Shown here: positions 6,854-13,425 of the stretch, in pieces
Numbering within the stretch: position 1 is the stretch's first letter
How the letters are laid out: each line of letters opens with the position of its first letter
Assembly (NCBI GenBank): GCA_025998735.1
Contig: BNWJ01000026.1
Location: 1-13,425 of the forward strand
DNA: 13,425 bases
Direction of reading: 5' to 3'
Origin: Alphaproteobacteria bacterium
GTDB taxonomy: Bacteria; Pseudomonadota; Alphaproteobacteria; UBA3830
The notes under the pieces: model-generated
Told to the model about the DNA's origin: nothing
What the model saw: only the letters and a program-made list of their open reading frames with translations
Databases searched by the model: none
Program-made: the position numbers and the translations under genes

Positions 6854-6881
6854 TTGTTAACCTTTATCAATTTATTCTAAA
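6854..6881 (+). promoter_or_regulatory. Weak candidate promoter for tssK-tssL-tssM
   Basis: TTGTTA (6854-6859) and TCTAAA (6876-6881) each match 4 of 6 sigma-70 positions with a 16-nt spacer. The A+T-rich stretch lies between the terminator and tssK, so some promoter is expected here, but the match is poor. Confidence 0.2.
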
Positions 6882-6911
6882 CAAAATTAGTCGTGTTTTG
6901 TGGTGGGTAAA

Positions 6912-8216
6912 ATGATAAGCTGTGCGCAAAATTTCATTCAGTGGCATGAGGGGATGTTGTTATCTCCGCAGCATTTTCAGCAGTCGGACAGTTATATCCA
7001 GCATTTGTTCAGTGTGTTCGGGTTATCCAGCTATACATTCTGCTATGGGGTACACGAGCTCAAGGTGGATACGTCGGCGCTGTCTTCTGGTGTGATTCGG
7101 GTCATGAAGGCGAGGGGAATCTTTCAAGACGGCTATTCCTTCGATTTCGACGCTATCTGCGATCGTCCACTGGAGAAGAATCTCAGCGAATATTTCACAA
7201 GTCATGCGGCTGCGGTGAGGGTGTACCTAGCTATTCCCGTAAGAAAAATCGGGAAAAGCGAGTTGACCGGAGATATGGCGCGCTACTATCCGGATGAGCT
7301 GATAAACGTGAATGACGAGAATACCGGCGATAATCTCATTAATATTCCGGTGCTAAAACCCAGGATGCGTCTGCTGACGGAGGATGAGGTGGATGCACGC
7401 TACACGAGTTTTCCGATTTTTGAGGCAGAAAAGGACGTGGATGGCGGCGTCGTCAGTACGAATTTCATTCCGCCATACATTACGGTGGACGAGCACTCCA
7501 AAGTGTCCGAGATGTGCCGCGATATCGCACGTCTCATCCGGAGTAAGGTGTCCTATTTCGCCGATAGAAAGGATAACTATGCCAGAACTGCGACGGAGGA
7601 ATCGTTAACATGTCTGCGATTGCTGATACAGGCCGCTCTGCCGCTGGAAGCCATCATAAAAATCAGTGGAATACAGCCGTTTGAGATATACAAGTGCCTG
7701 CTGCATTCAGTATCCAATATTATCTCGGTAAATCCGTCGCAGCTGATTCCAATGCTGCCGAAATACGATCACAACGACATATTCAGGACGTTCGATGCTC
7801 TGGCGCAGTATGCAAAAAATATTCTGGAAAGCATGAAGCAGCGATACGAAATCGTTCATTTTGATAAGGAAGAATCGCTGTTTAAATTGCAGATGAAAAA
7901 AGAATGGCTGGATAGGGATGAAATCGCCATAGGAGTTCAAAAGGCGTTTTCGTCAACGGATGCTGATATTCTTAGTTGGATATCCGGAGTGCAGATCGCT
8001 AGCGAATCCATGCTTCATGCGATAAAGGACAGAAGAATCCTTGGAGCGGAGCGCAGCGTAATGGAGCGGGGCGCCTACATCACTCAGCCGAACGGCATGA
8101 CCATTATGGCGGTAAAAACCAGAAGCACATACATAAAAGACATGGAAAAATTATGCCTTATCAATTCATCCAAGGAAATCGTGCCGGAGGAGGTAATTCT
8201 CTATGCAGAATGCTAG
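6912..8216 (+). CDS. tssK: Type VI secretion baseplate protein TssK
   Basis: This 434-residue protein has about the usual length for TssK (ImpJ/VasE family), the trimeric cytoplasmic subunit that links the T6SS baseplate to the membrane complex through TssL and TssM. The family signature is plain near the N-terminus: QWHEGMLLSPQHFQQSD (residues 10-26), matching the W-x-E-G-M-x-L-x-P-Q-H-F-Q-Q pattern. The ATG at 6912 follows a GGTGGG element (6902-6907). A GTG at 6900 is in frame but would sit on top of it. The C-terminal part (about 300-434), which in the family forms the TssL/TssM-binding head, is present in full. The 3' end overlaps tssL by 14 bp, implying translational coupling. The family call is certain; details of its partners rest on family knowledge. 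Confidence 0.95.
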   Translation: MISCAQNFIQWHEGMLLSPQHFQQSDSYIQHLFSVFGLSSYTFCYGVHELKVDTSALSSGVIRVMKARGIFQDGYSFDFDAICDRPLEKNLSEYFTSHAAAVRVYLAIPVRKIGKSELTGDMARYYPDELINVNDENTGDNLINIPVLKPRMRLLTEDEVDARYTSFPIFEAEKDVDGGVVSTNFIPPYITVDEHSKVSEMCRDIARLIRSKVSYFADRKDNYARTATEESLTCLRLLIQAALPLEAIIKISGIQPFEIYKCLLHSVSNIISVNPSQLIPMLPKYDHNDIFRTFDALAQYAKNILESMKQRYEIVHFDKEESLFKLQMKKEWLDRDEIAIGVQKAFSSTDADILSWISGVQIASESMLHAIKDRRILGAERSVMERGAYITQPNGMTIMAVKTRSTYIKDMEKLCLINSSKEIVPEEVILYAEC

Positions 8217-8952
8217 TTATCAACCGAAAGAGGGTGGGGGACATGCGCTGGATTTCATAGGAATGTTCGATGCATTTTGTCTGGAGATATTTAGCAATAG
8301 AGATAAGATAGAGGATAAAAAAGACGAGTTCGATTTCAGACAAATGCATAAATCGCTGTGTAATATCATTAAGACATCGCTGGAACACGACAAAAACCTG
8401 TCTTTTCATAAGGATATAAGAGAAATTGTTTACATGATGGCAGCTCTTGCGGACGAAATCTTCCTGAATATGGAATGGATTGGGAAAAAGTTCTGGGAAG
8501 AAAATATGCTGGAGCAGACGTTCTTTGGAACCCAAATCGCCGGAGAAGCTGTATTCAATCGAATCGAGGATCTGGTTATCGCAAAGCATACTCTTTTTCT
8601 GGAGAAAGCCGAGATATATATCAAGGTGCTTCTGCTGGGATTCAAGGGGAAATTCCGCGGAATGGATGAAGAACAGAAGCATATCAATGTGTATCGTCGA
8701 AAGCTGTTCGATTCAATAGCAAGACACGACATATCAATAGCAAATCTTGGTGGACGCCTGTTTCAGAAGGAATACACATACACAATTCCGACAATTCATA
8801 GAAAACTGCTGCCTGATGCGTCCATAATAACCTACATCTCTTCGTTTTTCGTATTTATGTTCTTGGTAATTAGTACGGTCGTCTGGATATTTGAAACGCT
8901 AGATTTACAGAGAATATTGCACGAAATTTCCATCATTGCCATTGGAGATTGA
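8203..8952 (+). CDS. tssL: Type VI secretion inner-membrane protein TssL (DotU/IcmH-like)
   Basis: This 249-residue protein matches the short form of TssL, a C-tail-anchored inner-membrane protein that with TssM (and TssJ) forms the T6SS envelope complex and docks TssK. GGAGGAGG (8186-8193) precedes the ATG. The cytoplasmic helical domain fills residues about 15-205. It carries the family landmark ALADEIFLNMEW (81-92), where most relatives have ALDE...W, then FFGTQIAGEAVFNRIEDL (107-124) and LGFKGKFRG (145-153), close to the usual LGF-G-RYR motif. One membrane segment (about 208-230) is followed by a short 19-residue end, so there is no C-terminal peptidoglycan-binding (OmpA-like) domain. Any cell-wall anchoring must come from another protein. 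tssM starts 4 nt after its stop. Confidence 0.92.
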   Translation: MQNASYQPKEGGGHALDFIGMFDAFCLEIFSNRDKIEDKKDEFDFRQMHKSLCNIIKTSLEHDKNLSFHKDIREIVYMMAALADEIFLNMEWIGKKFWEENMLEQTFFGTQIAGEAVFNRIEDLVIAKHTLFLEKAEIYIKVLLLGFKGKFRGMDEEQKHINVYRRKLFDSIARHDISIANLGGRLFQKEYTYTIPTIHRKLLPDASIITYISSFFVFMFLVISTVVWIFETLDLQRILHEISIIAIGD

Positions 8953-8956
8953 TGAG

Positions 8957-11900
8957 ATGGAAGATGACGCAACGGCAGATATTGTCGGAAATAATGTGGA
9001 TGCCGCCCAAAGTGCTGTCGAAGCCACCGTCGCAACTGGTATGGATGCCGTGCAGGGAGGCATGGATATCGTACAGGCTAAAATCGATCTTCTGAGGAGT
9101 AATTTACTATCCATTCCCAAAGATGTGATTCCGGCCATTACGATGGGCATGATAATCGTTGCGATTTTTCTCGTCATTGTTTTTTTCGCGCTATGTATTT
9201 TTTACATAAATTCCAAGCCGACACCGAAAATACAGAAGAAAAAGAAAGATGACACAAAAAAAGATCTCCTAAAAGAGAGAATGCGCCACGAGGATCTTCC
9301 GATTATTTCCGGAAGGCTAGGGGAGATATTGACTCTGAACGGACTCCTCAAAGCTGGACCGGTAACGAAAATGTTCTTCCAGATTATGGAAGTCATTAAA
9401 AACAGCACCTACGATTTGCGCTGGAGATATAAACTTCCGTTTTTCATGATGGTCGGGCCGGAAGATAGCGGGAAAAGCACCATACTGGATAGCTTGGGTT
9501 TCGAATATCTAACGGCAGATGGTTCTTCCGTAGATCCGCTGTGGAAATTGTTTAAAAAGGCGGCTGTTTTCGAATTTCCGAGAATGGAAACGTCGGAGGA
9601 TAAAAACAAATTCTGGGCGTTTATCAGCGAGTTGTTTCTGTTTATTCGTCCGAGACGTCCTCTGGATGGAATCATTTTGACTTTGCCGGCTGATATGCTG
9701 CTTTCTGACGTCGTTAACATAGAAAAACATGCTCAGGAAATGTTTGATAAAATATTTGCGTTTCAGCGAGAAGTTAATTTACGTCTTCCCATATATTTAA
9801 TCATTACGAAGTCGGATTTAATTCCGGGATTTACGGAATTTGCGCATCTCATGACTGTGGAAGCGGAACAGCATATTTTCGGTTGGTCCAATCCGTACTC
9901 CATAGGAAACGCGTTCTCCATCGCCTGGATAAATGAAATTTTCGATACAATTAATGCCGGCATAAGAAAAGCAACATTGAGTTTTTCACGGGGAAATGTA
10001 TTTCACAAAAATATCGATAAGGCTATTCTTTTTGGGGCTCATTTCAACAGATTAAAGAAACCGCTGGCGAAATATTTAAACATGATGTTCCAGGCGCATA
10101 ATCCTATGGATGGACTGCTTCTGAGAGGTGTGTATTGCGTTGGGAAACAAGTGGACGCACCGTTATCCGATGAGCTGCTGCAGCCAATGGCTCTGAGTCC
10201 ACAGCAGCTGATGTATAACGCAAATGCCAATATTGGTAATTCATATAATAACGACATCTATTTTGTTCAGGATTTGTTTTCAGAAAAGATCTTCAAGGAA
10301 TCCAATATAGCTGCCCCAATAAAAATAGACACCATTGATCTAAACAGCGTTAGCATGCGGAATAAGATGATTTTCGCTTCCGGAGCTGTAGTTATTTCCT
10401 TCGGATGGTTCTATGGAAATCATAAAATAAAAGCGAAATTCGTGGATTATTATCATTCGCTGTGTACCGTAAAGTCGATGATGAGCAAAGTTATGTTTTT
10501 GGAAAGACATATTCACGACTCAGAAGATCAATACGCCATAAACAAGCAGATAGTTAGTCTGCTACAAAGTATGCCGGCCGTAGATAAATTGGATGTGGTA
10601 TCGGTGTTTGTTCCCCAGTCGTGGTTCTCGAATATACGCGAAGAAATAATGAATACGTTTGGATTGGTGTTTGATTCTGTCGTTGTAAAAGCCATGTACA
10701 TCGATCTTAATATGAATACGAAAGAAATTATAACAAGGCCGCAGGTCGAGCATCTTGATGACACCAAAGACATATTTGACATAAATTCGTTTGGTAGCTT
10801 CAAGGCACTTTTGGAATTCTCCAAGAAAGTATCTACTTTGAAAAGAGTAAGTAAGGAATATAACGAAATCCGACAGCTGGAAGACAGAAAGAGCGTGATG
10901 GATCTTACTACGACTCTGTTTAATGATAAATTTGATATATCAGATGAAATTAAGACACGTCTTCCGAACAAAAAGCTCATGCCGCCACAATTTCGTTTGG
11001 ATGCGTTTCAATTGCCAATCGAAAATAATCTAAAGCTTCTGTTTTCTTTGTTTTTGGACGAAGTTTTCAGCGATACCATCGATAAAATATTCAGGACAAT
11101 TGCCGGCGACATAGATAGAGTTATGTCCGTTTCCAAGGAATCCACCATAGATTTTTCACCGCATGATTTGGCCAAACTTTATCAGAAGACTCTTCTGATT
11201 GGCGATGTTCTCAAAAATAAGAATTTTCTGTGGATATCGGCCGATCATTTCTCTCCAACGCAGAAATATGTTGAGATGATGAACATGTTCGGAGCTTCCG
11301 ATGTCATTCGCCGAGATTGCATGAAAACTCTCGTGAAAGCGGCGGAAGTGGAATTCCATAAATTCAAAGATAAACTGAAAGAATATAAAACGAATCTTAC
11401 GGGCAATTTATTGGCGGAAAATCTAACTGCTCCTTCGGAAGGTTTCAATAATTTCCAAAAAGAATTGAAAGTCATGCTGGGATTAACGTTCATATGCATT
11501 GTGCCACCGTCTACTTTTATAACCGAGGTCATGGAAGACAAAATGCTCATCTGGGATCTCAAAAAGCTAAAGGAATTATCTGATTTAATAGATAAATATT
11601 ATGAGTTTACGGCAACTATGCCGGCTGATATGCGTCCCCAGTATTTCGATATGTATAAAACGATATCCAGGAAATGCTTCTTTCCAACTCTCAAGTCAAT
11701 TATAGGAACCGCAGAGCTCATGGACGATATGCCGTTGGGAAAAGCAAGAAGTTTGCTGGAAGATGCCTATAAACGTCAGTCCGATAACGTCAAAAGTGCT
11801 ACGGTCATGATAACGAAAATCATAAAATTTCTAGAGGAAATATATGAGGAAGATAGTATTCGGGATTTTGGATTTTCCGACATGATAGTTTCGCATTATA

Positions 11901-13225
11901 CGGTTCTCCTGGAGAAAATAGACGCTCTGTTCAATCTTGAGACGCCATATTCTTCCGGAGATGCGCTGTTTGACGGCTGGACGGGAGATTCCAATCCGAA
12001 ATATCTGAATATAAGCGAAGAAGATGCACTGAAGAGATATCTCTCTTCTCAATTTGCAAGAATAAAATTTTTGGCGAAGGATTTGGCATCTCCAATAATC
12101 GATCTGCTGTCCATGCCCTATGTTTTGGATAAGGTAAAGCGCAAGGATCTAATTGATAAATGGAACGAAATAATAGCCAATGTCAATGATTATGAACTGC
12201 AGAAGCCTGGTAACTCCATTGCGGCTCTGGAGGAGTTCTTATCGGAAACTCTGAAGAAAGTTTCGCTGGAATCTTTTGATCCGCAGGGAGACATAAAAGT
12301 GGTTTCGGAGACCGGAGGAGACTTCTTTATGGGAAAGCGTTCCAATGTTGCGAAGGCTCTTTTGTCCAGGGCTGATCTTGTGCAATACAATAAGGCTGCT
12401 GCCGCGTACGGGAAAATCACAGAAGAATTTAATGCTGTCCTGGCCAATAAGTTTCCGTTCGCCGATTCCAAAGATGAAGTGAAGTTGGCAGATCTGGAAG
12501 ACTTTGTGAGTCTATACGAGCAAAATTCGGCGAATCTTCTTGCGGTGTTCCAGAAAAACAAAGAAGTCAAGCAGATAGACGAAAAAGTGATGGATTTCTT
12601 GAATTCTATGGACAAATTACTACCATTCTTAAAGACATGGATCCAGCATTCTAAAGCTTCGGATCCGCAAAATGCATCTGTTGTATTTAATGTGATTCTT
12701 CGCCCATCGCCGGAAGCGGAGGCGCTAACTGCTTCTGTACTCGAGAGAATTATTGAAATAAATAGCAACACAATCACCGACAATACCAATGCGACATTCT
12801 TCAATGGTAATAAAATAACTGTTACATTCAATTGGGTTGGATCCGCCAGCGATAAACCGTATAAAGAAGAAGCCAAGGGTGATTTGTCCATAAGCGGCTC
12901 AAGCGCAACCTTTTCCTACGACGGCAAATGGGCGATTTTCCGAATGATTGAGAAGCATAAAATGGACAAGGGCGTGGAATATGCAAACGGAGCCATGCTG
13001 GAATTCGATGTTCCAGTTACTGACACGAATAAGGCCAATACACTTCTCACAACGAAAATCGTACTAAAAGTCACGCCAATGGCGAAAGCCGGCGACAAAT
13101 TGAATGTCATCAGCTGGCCTGTTTTCCCGTCTTCCTGTCCAAGTCTACATAAGACAAACGACCCGACACCTGCGCCAAACACAACTGAAGTTCCAGATAT
13201 AAACGCAATGGCCGCATCTCTGTGA
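8957..13225 (+). CDS. tssM: Type VI secretion inner-membrane protein TssM (IcmF-like)
   Basis: This 1,422-residue protein is in the upper part of the usual TssM size range. TssM spans the inner membrane and periplasm and, with TssL and TssJ, forms the channel that anchors the T6SS. The ATG at 8957 has GGAG (8944-8947) at good spacing; a TTG at 8936 would overlap tssL. Residues 1-58 form an acidic, Ala-rich, probably helical extension, and 59-84 a membrane segment. The cytoplasmic NTPase-like domain has the P-loop GPEDSGKST (167-175), the family block RPRRPLDGIILTLPADMLL (231-249) and TKSD (284-287), but FEFPRM stands where DTAGRY is normal. LLRGVYCVGKQ (388-398) and FVQDLFSEKIFKES (436-449) are further family marks. 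A second membrane segment (about 471-486) leads to the large periplasmic region. The C-terminus has the IcmF_C pattern, including GKWAIFRMIEKHK. It ends a tssK-tssL-tssM unit. Confidence 0.94.
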   Translation: MEDDATADIVGNNVDAAQSAVEATVATGMDAVQGGMDIVQAKIDLLRSNLLSIPKDVIPAITMGMIIVAIFLVIVFFALCIFYINSKPTPKIQKKKKDDTKKDLLKERMRHEDLPIISGRLGEILTLNGLLKAGPVTKMFFQIMEVIKNSTYDLRWRYKLPFFMMVGPEDSGKSTILDSLGFEYLTADGSSVDPLWKLFKKAAVFEFPRMETSEDKNKFWAFISELFLFIRPRRPLDGIILTLPADMLLSDVVNIEKHAQEMFDKIFAFQREVNLRLPIYLIITKSDLIPGFTEFAHLMTVEAEQHIFGWSNPYSIGNAFSIAWINEIFDTINAGIRKATLSFSRGNVFHKNIDKAILFGAHFNRLKKPLAKYLNMMFQAHNPMDGLLLRGVYCVGKQVDAPLSDELLQPMALSPQQLMYNANANIGNSYNNDIYFVQDLFSEKIFKESNIAAPIKIDTIDLNSVSMRNKMIFASGAVVISFGWFYGNHKIKAKFVDYYHSLCTVKSMMSKVMFLERHIHDSEDQYAINKQIVSLLQSMPAVDKLDVVSVFVPQSWFSNIREEIMNTFGLVFDSVVVKAMYIDLNMNTKEIITRPQVEHLDDTKDIFDINSFGSFKALLEFSKKVSTLKRVSKEYNEIRQLEDRKSVMDLTTTLFNDKFDISDEIKTRLPNKKLMPPQFRLDAFQLPIENNLKLLFSLFLDEVFSDTIDKIFRTIAGDIDRVMSVSKESTIDFSPHDLAKLYQKTLLIGDVLKNKNFLWISADHFSPTQKYVEMMNMFGASDVIRRDCMKTLVKAAEVEFHKFKDKLKEYKTNLTGNLLAENLTAPSEGFNNFQKELKVMLGLTFICIVPPSTFITEVMEDKMLIWDLKKLKELSDLIDKYYEFTATMPADMRPQYFDMYKTISRKCFFPTLKSIIGTAELMDDMPLGKARSLLEDAYKRQSDNVKSATVMITKIIKFLEEIYEEDSIRDFGFSDMIVSHYTVLLEKIDALFNLETPYSSGDALFDGWTGDSNPKYLNISEEDALKRYLSSQFARIKFLAKDLASPIIDLLSMPYVLDKVKRKDLIDKWNEIIANVNDYELQKPGNSIAALEEFLSETLKKVSLESFDPQGDIKVVSETGGDFFMGKRSNVAKALLSRADLVQYNKAAAAYGKITEEFNAVLANKFPFADSKDEVKLADLEDFVSLYEQNSANLLAVFQKNKEVKQIDEKVMDFLNSMDKLLPFLKTWIQHSKASDPQNASVVFNVILRPSPEAEALTASVLERIIEINSNTITDNTNATFFNGNKITVTFNWVGSASDKPYKEEAKGDLSISGSSATFSYDGKWAIFRMIEKHKMDKGVEYANGAMLEFDVPVTDTNKANTLLTTKIVLKVTPMAKAGDKLNVISWPVFPSSCPSLHKTNDPTPAPNTTEVPDINAMAASL

Positions 13226-13425
13226 TTTTTTACTTGATTTTTAACAAAAAATATTATAAAATTACTTTCACATATGTCCCGTTTTTGGATTTTTCATAGC
13301 ATAGGATTAGTTAACAAACAACCTGACCAAGTGCCTGTGGACTAATTTTATAATTCCATGATTCATGAAGGATATTTTTTTCCAAAGCTATAGCTTTAAA
13401 AGTTTTGTTGGAAACTTTTTTCGCA
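13226..13425. other. A+T-rich region after tssM without a gene
   Basis: No gene or clear start is visible. ATTTTTaacAAAAAAT just after the tssM stop can form only a weak A-T hairpin and is not a convincing terminator. Near the right edge there is a perfect 14-bp palindrome, AAAGCTATAGCTTT (13384-13397). Next to it a hairpin, AAAAGTTT (13398-13405) with AAACTTTT (13412-13419), runs into two more T. The last could be a weak terminator for the T6SS unit, though it has no G+C-rich stem. Confidence 0.5.

Noticed and set aside
8161..8682. Antisense frame of 173 codons across the tssK-tssL junction
   Set aside because: It is a shadow of tssL, which has family motifs and a strong ribosome-binding site.
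12190..12891. Antisense frame of 233 codons inside tssM
   Set aside because: It lies fully within a well-supported gene, has no start signal and matches no known protein pattern.

Overview
The window carries a cluster of secreted or surface-type protein genes on the left (603-6763) and a type VI secretion gene block, tssK-tssL-tssM, on the right (6912-13225). All supported genes lie on the + strand. A Sec-exported outer-membrane beta-barrel, a lipoprotein with a clean lipobox, a group II intron and a proteobacterial-type T6SS point to a Gram-negative proteobacterium. Low-complexity exported proteins, mobile-element remnants and one protein ending in a CaaX-like tetrapeptide would suit a host-associated or intracellular lifestyle. 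That lifestyle is inference, and I cannot name the genus.

Left edge (1-602): the 3' end of a group II intron (domains V and VI, about 46-120), then about 480 bp with no gene I can support and a possible promoter.

Surface cluster (603-6763): four genes, each with its own ribosome-binding site and an N-terminal export signal. They are a beta-barrel protein (603-1553), a coiled-coil protein with a 206-residue Asn/Gln-rich tandem repeat and acidic tail (1583-3331), a lipoprotein with two tandem duplications, a coiled coil and an acidic tail (3507-4736), and a Ser-rich/Gln-rich coiled-coil protein with a TTG start and the C-terminus CMIM (4868-6763). Genes two and three are split by a 116-bp MITE-like element with perfect 18-bp terminal inverted repeats and a 10-bp direct repeat on each side. 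The direct repeat contains the stop codon of gene two. The cluster ends in a good intrinsic terminator (6797-6827).

T6SS block (6912-13225): tssK (baseplate), tssL (DotU-like inner-membrane protein) and tssM (IcmF-like inner-membrane protein). tssK and tssL overlap by 14 bp, and tssL and tssM are 4 nt apart, so they read as one transcription unit. TssM keeps the P-loop and the TKxD motif but has lost the usual DTAG-type motif between them, and it seems to have one membrane segment fewer than usual at its N-terminus. No tssJ, sheath, tube or spike gene is present, so the system must be completed elsewhere. The last 200 bp hold no gene. No wholly new system is demonstrated. The strongest leads are the MITE with intact target duplication, the repeat-rich exported proteins, the CaaX-like end and the divergent TssM.
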